A stretch of 64,000 nucleotides of DNA, taken from positions 606,501 through 670,500 of the forward strand of contig NC_066587.1 in NCBI RefSeq assembly GCF_905475345.1, read 5' to 3'. The notes beneath the pieces were generated by a model. The model was given only the letters and a program-made list of their open reading frames with translations. It was not told the DNA's origin and searched no databases. The first letter of the stretch is position 1; each line of letters starts with the position of its first letter. A program made the position numbers and the translations under genes. The stretch comes from Vespula vulgaris (Eukaryota; Arthropoda; Insecta; Hymenoptera; Vespidae). Shown here piece by piece: positions 1 to 11,846 of this stretch.

Positions 1-288
1 TATTATCCAGGTATTGATAATCAAATTATCATTCCTCGAGTGTGACAAAATTATTTCAACATTTTTTACTACGTACAATTATCAGTTGGAATTTTTATTT
101 TTAGGTTAACCATTAGCGATACTTATTACCTTAGTTTTTCTATGTAACTTCTTCTTAATAATTTCTTCGTATTTACAGGAATCATTTTTTTGTATAATCT
201 TTGTTTTCTTCCTCTCTCTCTCTTTCTTTTTCACACATACACATACGTATATTCACACATCGCACGTAGAAACGAAATTGTTATGTAG
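1..288. other. upstream intronic sequence of the TPR gene
   Basis: This stretch lies before the first exon I can place for the plus-strand TPR gene. It is AT-rich, with a short CT run near 210-230 and candidate 3' splice acceptors at 102-104 (TTAG) and 285-288 (GTAG). The second acceptor leads into the first exon I accept. No open frame continues confidently through the stretch, so it is probably intron with the remaining 5' exons off the left edge. Confidence 0.5.
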
Positions 289-1445
289 GAATAGACATTG
301 CGATTCGGATAGCCAAGGAATGCATGGAAGACAAGAATCGAGATACAGAGATCGATGATCGAGAACCTCTTGCGTGGTCGATGATCCATTGTCCACAAGA
401 TAATATATACATGATAACAACAACGTTGTTACTTAAATTTCATCTTTACGACGTAATTGTCATTATTATTTATTTGTTATATTTAGTTATACTCATTGCT
501 TATAAGATGCATCCATATAAATTCGTTTATTTATCTAGCTGGCTGGTATAGCATTGGCACAAGAAATGTCACTGACAGGTAGATCAACGTATTTATTATA
601 TTATATGGCAGTGCAACATTATCTCTTACACAGACACGACGATGCTTTATCTCATTTGAAGGAAGCCCGATGTCAATACGGAATGGTGTAACATTGTTTT
701 CTAGTCCATACGATTTATTTTTCTTACTCCATTAACTTCTTTCTGTAGGATTACTCGATAGGTTGTTTGATGGGACATTGTTATTTCCAAGAAGGTGATT
801 TCCAAGAAGCCATAAAATGTTATGAATTTGCTAATATGCTCTTTAACAGACCAGATAATATTTATCTTTTGCAATTAAGGTATTAATATCAGCTATTAAA
901 TAAAATTGCAAGGTATAATTATCCTATCGTGATTAGGGTAGGACTATGTTACGAAAATAAAAAGGAATACGAAAAGGCAAAGAAAGTATTTTTAAACGCC
1001 TGCCAGACTTCACCGACGAGTCAAAGCTGGCTTCATGTTGGAATTTCATTTTATGAAGTGAACAATATTTTTAATGAAAAGCAATTATCGTCGTTCCTCC
1101 GTATGATTTTTTATGTTAATTGATGTTTTGTTTCTTAAGCTGAATCAATTAAAGGAAGCTGAAGTAGCTTTGATAGAAGCGAACAAGATCGATAATTGCA
1201 ATGTAGATGTTTGGGGATACTTGTGCTTATTGAATCTTTCTCTTAACCGATACGAAGAATTTGCTCAATGTTACAGACAGGCTATCAAGGTAATTGTTAT
1301 TAGAAAAGTTATTGGAAGAAAAATATTATTTCATACAGGAGATATTGTTTTTTAGTATAATCTCAAAAATGAAAAATTATTGAATGCGATAAAAGAATCC
1401 ATGGAACGATTGAATTATGAAGTAGAAATTTTACAAGTCACGTGA
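289..1445 (+). CDS. CFAP70: TPR protein, CFAP70-like, C-terminal exons (5' partial)
   Basis: Six exons join in frame: 289-452, 539-685, 749-879, 937-1057, 1140-1289 and 1356-1445 (stop TGA 1443-1445). They give about 266 C-terminal residues. Introns are only 57-86 bp and have GT/AG ends. The product is a solenoid of about five TPR units; clear helices include GHCYFQEGDFQEAIKCYEFA, VGLCYENKKEYEKAKKVF, LNQLKEAEVALIEANKID and the signature VWGYLCLLNLSLNRYEEF. From memory, the last motif and the gene end match CFAP70 (TTC18), a TPR protein of the ciliary axoneme that acts in motile cilia and, in insects, would serve sperm flagella and chordotonal neurons. The start is outside the window. The gene converges on the CCDC9 gene, with about 1 kb between the stops. 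Another ciliary TPR protein is the main alternative. Confidence 0.65.
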
Positions 1446-2420
1446 AATGGTGTAAAGTGTGAAATGGTAAAGTTTAGGAACAAAGAGATCGTTAGTATGT
1501 CTTCATAATTCGGGATGAAAGGAAATGCATTATTTCTCCAATGTTTAGGGCATAATAAATGTAGAGTGCGACGTTCAATCTGTGTCATATATATTTGAAA
1601 GCTTCTAAGAAACTTAAAAATTAATAAATGTATATAATGGAACATAAACTTCGGTAATAAAAACAAATAATAAATTGGAAATAAAGTAAAATAAATACAA
1701 ATAAACTATAAAATAAAATAACAATAATTATTATCATTCGGTTAAAATAAAATGATTATTGTTTGGCATTGGCATTGATCCAAATTAGAAACTTTCGCGG
1801 CAGACTAATCCCAGTTTATGTCGTTATAGGGGTGACTTAATTTTCTTTAATTTGCTGATCCTAGAAGCGAATTATAAAAATATTTTTCGATAGTCTACTA
1901 AAATACATAAAAATACTATCCTTTTCTGATTGATGCAACATCAGCAAGTTAAATTTATCGAAAAATCACATTAGACTTTGTAATCATAAAAAAAAGAACA
2001 TAATGCTATATAATAATAGTAATTGAAAATATTATATAAATGTTGTAACGCAATTCTAAAAATACAAATGAATTTTCATAGAAATTTTAAACATATAAAC
2101 TTATATCAAATTGTTTAGAATATGTTTCTGTTGAATGTTAATGTGAAACCCAAATTAATAATCGTTATATTACTAGCAAAAGATTACCAACGTAATTATA
2201 AATTATAGAAACAACGTTTCATTTTTAACTATTATTTATATATAAGTAATTGAAACAACATTTAAAAATATAATTTGTGCAGCAGCTAAATTTTTCGTTT
2301 GTTATAATCTGAATGCATTGCATTTCTGATTTCTTTTTTTTTTCTTTTTTACGATTTTAGTATATATTTGCTTATTTTATGTTGACGATATTTAGTAGAT
2401 TATTTTTTATATCAGTTTTC
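1446..2420. other. shared 3' region between two convergent genes
   Basis: AT-rich 3'UTR and intergenic sequence between the stop of the TPR gene and the stop of the CCDC9-like gene. It contains several AATAAA signals on the plus strand after 1620 and a T-rich tract at 2333-2350 next to the minus-strand gene end. The ORF at 1415-1666 on the minus strand overlaps the last TPR exon and has no coding character. Nothing else is seen. Confidence 0.6.
1623..1628 (+). terminator. poly(A) signal AATAAA of the TPR gene
   Basis: A canonical AATAAA hexamer lies about 180 bp after the TPR-gene stop, with more copies close behind (near 1664-1700). It is a plausible cleavage/polyadenylation signal. Which copy is used cannot be decided from sequence alone. 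Confidence 0.45.
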
Positions 2421-5275
2421 TTAATTTTCAGGATTAGCTTGCGTAATTTCACTTTCAATGGGTTTATCCTCCGCAACTGACTCGACGGTTTTACTTTGCA
2501 ATTCTTTTTTTTCTATTGCTTCGTCAAATGTCTCATTGTTATCTTTTTTTATTATGTCAGCTGGAGCGGACGATACCTCATCAATGCATATTGGCAATGT
2601 GTCTTCAGAATTTTTAATAGTATTTTTATCATTTATATCATTTATAGATTCAACTGGAACTTCATTATTACAATGTGTGACATCATTCTCCTCGACAGCC
2701 ATCACAGATGCGTCAGTAACAGGCAATGTTTCAGAACGAGTTTCTACAATAATCTCAGATATTTTTTCACAAGTCGTTGCAACAATATCATTTTGGTTAT
2801 TACTCTGATTCAAATTTTCCTCGGGCGATTCTTTCGATTTTTCATCATTCGCGTTAGACACGTTATCTTGAACGACCAATTCAATTTTCGTATCATCTTG
2901 ATTGATATCAAGAGTGACATCAAGAGTACTCGTGTTATTGTCAGGACTGTGACTATTTGTAGTCGCATTATCTATAATTGTAGTCGCGTTATCAATTTCT
3001 TTATTTTCATCATTTGCATTTTTCACATCATTATCAATATCTTGCGCCGTCTGTGACGAAACGATTGAACTATCTTCGTTCTTTTCTTCGTTCTTTTCTT
3101 CGTCCATGTGTTGTTCGTCTTCGGAAGTATTAACGCTATCTTGTTTAGTAATAGAAATGATGTTTACGTCTTGGCACGAGTCTTCGGTTTTTTCATTCAC
3201 CGTTTCTTCGTTACAAGGTGAACATTCAGAATTTTTCAAAATAATATCATTATTTTCTTCAGTATCACTCTTCGATTCTTTCTCGACGACAGTTGAGCTT
3301 TCGTCATTTTTTATTTCGTTTGGAGATTCTATATTTACTTTTTGCGATTCGATCGAAGTATCGTTTTCTACTTTTACTACCACCTTTTTCTCATCTTTGA
3401 TCGAGTTGTCGTTTGTCACACTGACCGAATCGTCTTTCGATATTTTCGTATTTTTCTGCGACGTTCTCGGTGATTTCGGTGGATAATGAAACTTTTGTGA
3501 ATCCTTGTATTCTTTTCGTACAAAATTTTGTTGTGATCCATTTTCGTAATGTTTAGATGAATTCGCAGATGAAGCTTCTTTTCTAAATTCCTTTCGTTGC
3601 GAAAATGGAGATTTAGCACCATTCTCTTTCTTTTTTTGCGATTGAGGCCTTCTCAAGCTAGGAGTCCTTTGCACGTTGTTGTAATGATTTCCTTTAGTTT
3701 TATCTTCGAATGATTTTTGTCGCGAGAATGATCCACTTTCGTACGTATTTGTATCCATGTCAGAATGACTACTATATGTAACACGAGTTCTTTGTCGTGG
3801 ACCAACTCTTCCTGTACCAGCTATACTTGGTGAATTGACTAAAACAAAACGATATAATTCCAGTTCTATACGTAAGACAGTTTGTGAACGAAATTATTGT
3901 CGATTTAATCGTATTAAATATACCTTTGACGCTCATAACAGGACCCTTCGTCATATTGCTTTGGTTTAATGTTACCTTGATGCTTTTATCTGTCGCAACA
4001 ACGGTTCGTTCGTCCACGGAAAGAGGCATGGAAGACATATCATGATTATGTTGATCATATGAATTCATATGATGATAATCATGATTATTATGGAAATTTC
4101 TAGGAGATCCTCGATAGGACTTATGATAAGCACCACGATTATGCCCTGCATACCCACTGCCTGATAAAATAAAAATCTATTATTACTTTTAAGAATTTTA
4201 GAAAAAAAGAAAAAAGTAAATATTTTAAACCATAATTTTTTTACCGTCCGAATATCTCCCATCTTTTTTTGTAAAATCTCCTAAAGTAACTTTTCCTTCC
4301 CCTTTTGATATTTCATTCACTAAATGAGCCTGTTAAGCGGATATACGATTAATTCATTAAATTTATTTATGAATTTTTTAACATCTCCCATTCAACTGAT
4401 AGCAAATTACTTTATCATTATCCCATTCTCTGCGCCAGTTGCCTTCTGCAGTTTTTTGTCTACTGATACGATCTTCATCGATGCGGTTTCTTTCTTTTCG
4501 CCAAGCTTCGTACTCCGGTTTGTGTTCGTCTCTATGAGCTCCGTGATATGTTCTACCCTATACGGGATATAAAACTGTGAGTAATAAAAATGACGTTTTC
4601 GTGGAGAAGTCTTTTTTTGCTGAAAAAATGTCTGTAGTTTACAAACATTATGTATATACGTCCATACGTATAAATACAATTACCCTCTGTTGTCCTTCTC
4701 TTCCCATTCCTCTTTTTTTAAAATTGCCCCGTACCGATCTATTATGATTTTTATTTCCAGTATTGTCTCTCTGATTCGGTACGCTATATTCTTCTCTTTC
4801 GGCATCAGCAAGGAAATTATATTTAGGGTCTGGAGGTGGTCCTTCGCCCTGTGTATATACACGCATATATATCTATATATTCAGATACGTTCGTACAACA
4901 AGTAATTGCTCGACACGATAACAAAAAACATACTTTTCTTCTGTCATTAGGATGATGCTGTTGAACGTGTTCCGATTGTTCCTTCGTAGCAGATTTTTGT
5001 TTGTGAGTAGCTTTAGGCGGATTTGAATATTCAGGTGGCTCTTTCCTTTCTGGCCAATCCGTTGACGGTACCATTTGTACCAAAGCATTTAGCTTAGCAG
5101 CATTTTTTTTATCTTCCTCTACTTCCTGACCGTGTTAAAAGTTAATCATATATTATTCGTATACGTCAAAAACATCTCGCAAGCTATTGTTCCAACTTAC
5201 TTCGTGTCTTCTTTTAATTTCTTCGTTTTGTTGTCTGATCTTACTAATTCTTTCTTCGAGTTCGCTAAATGCCAT
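2421..5275 (-). CDS. CCDC9: CCDC9-family coiled-coil protein, complete
   Basis: Seven coding exons in order: 5275-5201, 5125-4934, 4848-4684, 4557-4411, 4329-4245, 4160-3924 and 3838-2421. They total 2,319 nt and encode about 772 aa. All junctions have GT/AG ends and compatible phases. The ATG abuts a splice acceptor. The N-terminus (ELEERISKIRQQNEEIKRRH, then EVEEDKKNA) is the short coiled coil typical of CCDC9. Exon 4 carries the family block RKERNRIDEDRISRQKTAEG followed by NWRREWDNDK, close to the vertebrate pattern ending QWRREWDAEK. The middle is Arg/Gly/His-rich. The last exon (about 470 aa) is a disordered Ser/Asp/Glu/Asn-rich tail. Vertebrate CCDC9 is associated with the exon junction complex, so a nuclear RNP role is inferred. 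Similarity is recalled, not searched. Confidence 0.85.
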
Positions 5276-5682
5276 CTGTATTCGATAGAACGTAAATTTT
5301 GGATAAAGCGTATATCGTATTCTATATTTTTGGCTGTATTATATCATTAATTTGGATCGTTTCACATTATAATTATTGGATGTGTTTGTATATTAATATA
5401 TGCATACTAAAGAAGTACTTGTACAAACTTATCATCTCGTTGATAATTTATACGTATATGTGTGCGTGCGCGTATGTATATATTTATGCAAGATTAATAT
5501 TTTAAATTTAGACCATAGCTGTGATCGTTCATACGAATTGGATTATTGAAATGATTTTTTTTTATAGGCATGGTATACCATGCTTAGGAGATAATTTAAA
5601 AGGAATGTCATTTCTGAATTCCTTGTCTTAAATAGACATCGAGAATGTCTGTCTTTAAATTAACTTATAATTTTTTACTTAC

Positions 5683-5800
5683 CTTTTATGGAGAAAATAT
5701 TCGGATTTACGCACTTGCCGAACTGAAATCAGTCATGAAAAGATAAATGACGATACAAGAAGTAAATGGTACAACCTGTAGAATGCAAACAGGTGAAACT
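5683..5800 (-). other. non-coding first exon (5'UTR) of the CCDC9-like gene
   Basis: The coding ATG at 5275 directly follows a splice acceptor (TACAG|ATG), which implies an upstream untranslated exon. The best donor on the minus strand is AAAAG|GTAAGT with the exon ending at 5683. The intervening intron would be 5276-5682. The outer edge (about 5800) is a guess, because no TATA box or initiator is decisive. Confidence 0.5.
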
Positions 5801-6971
5801 AATATGACCGAATTAAAAAACAAGTGGAACCAAAGCAACGTAAGGTATCCACTTTGGGTGTAACGGGGTAGAATCAGGTAGAACGGGATTTGCTTTAAGT
5901 AGAAATATTACAGATAGTCAAACGTTGCATATTTTTCATCGGAACCTGCAGTGCGACACTATGACCATCTCGTGGTGAAAGTAATTTACTAAAAATGTAT
6001 CTTTTAGAAATTCATCTTTTCCCTCCTCGTCCTACTTCTCTTTTAACATTTCCAAACATGCATTAATTTTAACGACCTAAAAGTTCGACCGCATCGTCGC
6101 GAAAGAATATTCCATTTCGAGTTTTTTAATTCGATCTTTTGTACAAGTATTTTTTAAATAAACCGCGATTACCCAGAATGCTTAGGAACGTATCTGTTTT
6201 GTCAAACAATGAGGAGAAAAAAAAATGAATTAAAAAAAAGAAAAAAAAAAAAAAAAGAAAGGAACCAAGCTAAATAAACAAGTAAAAAAACGTATAGTTT
6301 GATCAGCCGTTGCCGTCTCGTTGTATGAAAAACTAAAGAAACCGAAGATCCATAAAATTCATATATCTACGATATCGAGAGTCATTGTCAAAGAAATGGT
6401 CGTAAAAGTTTTGTTCCTAGATTACCGACGGGATAAAAACTACGTCGGTAATTACCGACGGTGAATATATCGTCGATACAAAGGAACAAACTCATCGAAC
6501 GATCAGTCTACAACGAATCACGTTCCCTCGTAGACGTAACTGTTACGCGCGCAAGCAAAATTTGTAGGATTAAAACGGGGGCAAAGGAAAGGTATGTTAC
6601 ACGAGATGGTAGCACTTAGTGAGAAGCTTTTTACCGAGATATTATGGATAGATCAACAGTTTCTCTTCGTTCTCGTACTGCCTTAAAAGAAAAACTAGTT
6701 TTTGGAAGATATAACCTGTGAGCTTATTTTCGAATCGTTCTTGATCACGAAGATACTGCTTTGGTAAGTATTGCCAACTGCATTTTTTTTGAATTTTCCT
6801 TTAACACGAAGCATTTTTTACATTGTTTGGGTGAACGTTACGATTAAAAAATGCTCGTTGTCTTTCTACGATCTAATATGTAGTAAATATTCGCGGACAA
6901 GTGGGTTTCGAGCAATTCGGTAATGCGATACACATTTGAACGATTTGAGTGGAGTGCTTTGATTCTCGTTC

Positions 6972-6973
<2 letters not shown>

Positions 6974-7022
<49 letters not shown>
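6974..7022. repeat. (GA)n microsatellite
   Basis: Nearly uninterrupted GA dinucleotide run, one of the longest in the left half of the window. It creates spurious poly(Ser-Leu) frames on the minus strand. Confidence 0.95.
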
Positions 7023-7024
<2 letters not shown>

Positions 7025-8155
7025 TCGTGGACAAACACGAATATGGAGGGTTTGTTTGTGTGCGGGTGAGCTCGATCCTGTATACTGCAATAGTACACGA
7101 GGTAATAGTACACAAGGTGATGGTACATAAGCCGATAGCACGCAAGTCAATAGTACACTGTTACGTCAGTAATGTTGGCTTACGCTCTTACTCTCGCTCG
7201 ACTGACAAAACAATTGATCTCTTTTCTTCAATTACAATTTTTTATATACACATATATATATATATACACGTACGTACGAATTTACGTAAATTCGTAAATA
7301 TTTTCCCGATGCGGTCATCCTATTATTATTATTATTCCTATTATTATTATTATCATTATTATAATCATTATAATATGTATATATATACATATGTATGCAT
7401 ATATATATATATATATATATTTTTATAGAATCTCGTTAAAACGGCGAACAACAGGTGGTCGGTGGCGCCGTCTCTAATTTCTATTTGCTACGTATAGGTG
7501 TCGTGCGTGACGTAATTATAAATTCGCATCAATTTTACTCATCAATTTTTTCCCTCTCTTTTTTTCTTTTTTTTTAAAAATTTCATTTTCCTTACGTTCG
7601 ATCGTCCCCAGTATATTCGATCGTTCGTTTCCGCGTTTCATTTCTTTTCTCCCGTACATATTTTTCCATTTCTCTCTTTCTTTCCTCTTCTTTCCTTTTT
7701 CCTTCGTATTCTTCTATTTTTCTTTATGAGCCTTTTTCTTTTTTCTTCTTTTTCTTTTCTTTTTTTCGTACCAACTGGACGTTCTCGAAGGCAACGCTCT
7801 TGTCGAAGAGTTATGAGCAAGTTATAGTTTTATATATATATATATTCGACGGGCTTAACAATTTTAGCTATCCTAACCTCTCTTTCGTTCTCTTTCTCTC
7901 TCTTTCTCTCTTGGAAGCAGAGCTACGGTCAGAAAGCAGCCGTTGGCCCAGGCTTTCGTATTCGGACCATTAGTCCAGTACGGCAATTCGTCAAATCGGG
8001 AGAAATGTAGTATCAATAACGTCCCGCAGCTGCTGCCAGCGAAGCATGCATTTCCCTGACGCGCAAATTGCGCGCGCGAGCCCTTTTCGAACGGGCACGA
8101 GCGACAATCGTTTTCGATTTCCCGGCTTAACCTCTCCACCTCTAACTCTAACTCT

Positions 8156-8245
8156 AATTCTCTCTCTTTCTTTCTCTCTCTCTCTCTCTCTTTCTCTCTT
8201 CCTTTCATCACTGTTTCCGTCAACGTCTCTCTCTCTCTCTCTCTG
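8156..8245. repeat. (CT)n/(TTTC)n compound tract
   Basis: Two CT runs separated by CTTTC units and a short unique spacer. It is polypyrimidine on the plus strand throughout. Confidence 0.9.
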
Positions 8246-9061
8246 TTCTTTCTGTTTTTTTTTCTTTATTTCGGACAAATTCGAACCATTCGATGACTTC
8301 TTCCGCCATTAGCGCATATATTTTCAAGATTCTTCACTCCCCCAGCTGATTTCCGTAATACAAATTTTACAATTTCTTTTAGTAAAAAAAAAAGAAGAAG
8401 AAGAAGAAAAGAAAAAAGAAAAAAATAAAATAAGTAAATATACGCATCGTACCAACCCGACGAATGTTCATATTCTCCAGTTAGTTAGTTAGTTGGTTGG
8501 TTACGTAGTTTTGGGCGTTCAGGCCTGGATATTATTTTTTCCCGCGTATATCATTGCCAAGAATCTTGTGTTACGTCGGAAGTCCGAGTTCTATGTGTGA
8601 TGTTTGCGGATAAATCCTCGTGGTTTGGCGAAGGGACACGAGATGCGGAGAGATAAGGCCGGTGCGTGGGGAGGGTGAGGGTGAGGGTGGATAACAGAGG
8701 AGGGGTGAAAAGGACTGTCCTCTCTTTCTCTCTTTCTCTTTCTCTCTCCTTCTCTCTCTTTCCTAAGCTTACAGTCGACGATTATTTGTTCGCTCTCTCA
8801 TTCTTCGTCCTTCCACGTAACTCTCACTCTTTCTCTCTCTCTCTCTCTCTCTATCTTTTCTTCTCTCCCTCTTCACAGCATCCTCGCTAAATAATAAATA
8901 CGAGAGGGTTCTCCGGGAATACCCCGAGGGTGCCATTAGCGGGGTACAGGCCCGCGCCCTCGGACCACCCTCTCGCACCCTTCAAAACCGACCTCCACCT
9001 TCTTCGCCGGTCCTACGATCCGAAACGCGAGTCTAATACACTTAGAGAGAGTGAGAGAGAG

Positions 9062-9140
9062 TGAGAGAGAATGAGAGAGAGAGAGAGAGATATCTCGCGC
9101 GAAAAAAACGAAGAAGAAGAAGAAGAAGAAGAAGAAGAAG
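9062..9140. repeat. (GA)n followed by (GAA)n
   Basis: A GA run (9072-9090) and a GAA run (9109-9140) flank a short TATCTCGCGCG segment. Confidence 0.9.
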
Positions 9141-9598
9141 CGATCCTTCGATCGTTTTATAGAGACGACCTCTTTTCCTTCCTTTTCTTCTCTCTTTCTT
9201 TCATTCTTCTCTTCCTCACCCCTCTTATCCGTTCATCCCCTTCATTCCTCGCCCTTCTCCAGTTTCCAGTTCTCCAATCCTCCGTTCCCCCTATTCCCTA
9301 CCTACCTCCCCTTTTTTTCTTCTCTTTTTAAACTTAGGCAAAAGAGTCGACATTCCAATCGATGACTCCCTTTCAAATTCCCACGAAAAAAGGATACTAG
9401 ATGAGAAGGACAGACGGATGGGAGATAGAGAGATAGAGAGATAGAGAGATCGTTTCGCTTTTAATAACGATGTTGGGCGAGGAGTTTGGCTCTCGTTAAA
9501 AGTCGCGTCTTAAGAGTCGAGTCCTAAGCATCCGTGCGAATCGGTTTCGATTTATAGAATCTAACGTGTATCGCCCAGGTCCGACCTAACGATTCGGG

Positions 9599-9602
<4 letters not shown>

Positions 9603-9637
<35 letters not shown>

Positions 9638-9693
9638 AAAACTTTTAATCAGACGTATACCGACAGACGTTCATCTTTTTTTCTTTATATATT

Positions 9694-9733
<40 letters not shown>

Positions 9734-9750
9734 TATCTCTTTCTTTCTTT
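9603..9750. repeat. (TC)n then (TTTC)n tract
   Basis: A TC run at 9603-9636 and a TTTC tetranucleotide run at about 9692-9750, separated by unique sequence. Confidence 0.9.
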
Positions 9751-10007
9751 CTTATTTTTTTATTTTGTTAATTTTTTTTTCCGAATCACCACGAATTGTC
9801 TCTCTCTCTCTCTCTATCTCTTTATCTTTCTCTTACTCTTTCGGTTCGTAGGAATCAGACTCTATTCTGTGAGCTTGTGAACCGATTGATACGTATGTAC
9901 TTACCTAGGGTATGTATATGTACTTACGTAGGACACGAAAGAAACACAGAAACGATTCGATCGCTTACGTCGAAAGCTCGACAACCCAGACTCGCAAACC
10001 AATAGTC

Positions 10008-10083
10008 CTATAGTAGTAGTAATAGTAGTAGAATAGTAATAGTAGTAGTAGTAGTGTAGTAATAGAAGTACTAGTAGTAGTAG
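10008..10083. repeat. imperfect (TAG)n trinucleotide repeat
   Basis: TAG units interrupted by AATAG and GTGTAG variants. They place stop codons throughout one plus-strand frame, so the stretch is non-coding in that frame. Confidence 0.85.
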
Positions 10084-10859
10084 GATCTAATAGGCCGAGC
10101 TGGCCGCCTGGAAAACGTTGACCACTGCCTCTAGCCGATCAAACGGTTAATCGAGGCCATTCCGTGGCTCAGTGGTTCTCATACCATAACCTTATCGAAT
10201 TTCAGTAATATACAATACGCCCCTATCTCTTCTCTCCGTCGATTTTTCATCTTATTCAATTTCCATCAATGTTATTGCCGATTGCGTTGAAATTAATAAC
10301 AATGACAAGAAAATTATATATGTACGCATGTAAAAAAAGAAAAATGCGGAAACGAAAAAGTACATCGGAAGTCGGAAAAAAAGAGACGTATATAGATATA
10401 TATCGCAAAAAATAAGAAGAAAGAAGACCCTCAAAGAAAAAAAGAAAAAAAAAAACAAAAAGAAAAAGGAAAAGAAAAATAACGAGAAGAAAGAACTGGA
10501 ACAGTAGTTTCGTCCCTTTCTTTCGCTCTCCCACTCTCTTTTCTTTCTTTTTCTCTTCCTCCATCTCCTCCTCCTCCTTCTCCTCCTCTTCTTCCTCTTC
10601 CAGTTTTTTTTTCTTTGCAGGTATCAAGCGAATCAATCTTTTACGTGGGTCCAGCGGTTGAGAGGTCTTCTCCCCCTTGTTGGGGATACGAAAATGCATT
10701 CCTGCTATAGAATGGAAGGAAAGACGGCGCATCTCGGATAGGCGAGAGAACGAGAAGGAAGAAAATACGATAGAGTAGGAAAAGCCATGGCGTGCATACA
10801 CAGAGGCACGCATACACGCATACACACGCATACATTTATACATTGGTGCGCTCGAGAAG

Positions 10860-10900
<41 letters not shown>

Positions 10901-11073
10901 GTATCAATAATTGAGCACCATAGGAGGGGGTTGGCCTCCGCTCGGCCATTTAGCGGTCGAACGAAGGGGGATGGGTCGCGGATATACTACTACCCGTGCT
11001 AGTACGGAGATATCGGTGGATGTATCGCACGGCGAGGCCTGCTATCGACATGTCGACGATGCCAGGCCGGTGC

Positions 11074-11142
11074 GTTGCTGCTGTTGCTGCTGTTGCTGTT
11101 ACTGCTGCTGCTACTGCTGCTACTGCTGCTACTGCTCCTAGT

Positions 11143-11185
<43 letters not shown>

Positions 11186-11208
11186 GTCTCTCTCTCTCTC
11201 TCTCTCTG
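11074..11208. repeat. (CTG/CTA)n plus (CT)n compound repeat
   Basis: A trinucleotide run of CTG and CTA units (11074-11138) passes into a CT run with occasional CTGT interruptions (11145-11208). The apparent poly-Ala/poly-Cys ORFs on both strands are products of the repeat. Confidence 0.9.
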
Positions 11209-11375
11209 TTCGTCTGTATATATTCGAGGATATAGGAAACTATCCTAGCTGCGATCATGATACGCGAAAATATCATCTGTCATTGTAGAATGCGTGCCAG
11301 GACCTCTCCAGGACCAACCTTCTTTACCTCTTTTCTTTTCTCTTCTTTTCTTTCTTTTTATTTTTCTTATTCTTT

Positions 11376-11406
11376 CGTTTCGTTTCGTTTCGTTTCGTTT
11401 CGTTTC
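11376..11406. repeat. (CGTTT)n pentanucleotide repeat
   Basis: Six near-perfect CGTTT units in a T-rich context. Confidence 0.9.
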
Positions 11407-11620
11407 TCTCTTTCTCTCTTTTCCTATCTCTTTCATTATCACATTTGCAGATATTCCTTTGGATAGAATCACTAGGACCAAGAGACGATCATCGAAACGA
11501 TCAACGCGTCGTATTTGCTGCTCGTTGGATTCTAGTGATTATGGAATCGACGATCGATTTGCGTTCTCTCTCTCTCTCTCTCTCTCTTTCTATCACTATC
11601 TCTATCCGTCGGTTCGCTCA

Positions 11621-11680
11621 TCCATCCGTCCGTCCGTCCGTCCGTCCGTCCGTCCGTCCATCCGTCCATCCATCCGTCTG
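11621..11680. repeat. (CCGT)n tetranucleotide repeat
   Basis: CCGT units with CCAT variants. The unit contains a CpG, so the array is an unusually CpG-dense patch for this sequence. Confidence 0.9.
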
Positions 11681-11814
11681 TCTTTCTTTCTCGTAATACC
11701 GATGGCCTCGTTCAGCCGCGAATTCGTATAATCGTGATGGATTTGACGAGCTTTATCCCTTTCGACTCTCTATCTACCAATCTGGCACTCGACGCGTAAA
11801 TCAAAGTGGAACTT

Positions 11815-11846
<32 letters not shown>

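Larger units (their letters stand above)
5801..9400. other. intergenic: repeats and unique AT-rich sequence
   Basis: No coding exon was found. The stretch holds a poly-A/G tract near 6220-6265, a small inverted-repeat cluster at 6421-6460, a long (GA)n at 6974-7022, TTA/TA runs at 7320-7425, and pyrimidine-rich blocks at 7540-7770 and 8156-8275. GC-richer sequence at 7910-8130 and 8640-9030 is broken up by (CT)n. The predicted small ORFs here are low-complexity Ser-Leu or Arg-Glu reading frames of these repeats. Confidence 0.6.

Noticed and set aside
2496..3486. Plus-strand ORFs of 116-186 aa opposite the CCDC9-like last exon
   Set aside because: Shadow frames of the real minus-strand coding exon.
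7873..8312. Overlapping ORFs of about 90-116 aa on both strands
   Set aside because: They read through (CT)n/(GA)n tracts as Ser-Leu or Arg-Glu repeats. Their non-repeat parts have no recognisable domain and several frames are open at once.
10256..10843. 195-aa minus-strand ORF
   Set aside because: Composition is Glu/Lys then Phe/Leu, from purine- and A-rich tracts. No domain, and no splice-phase continuity with neighbours.
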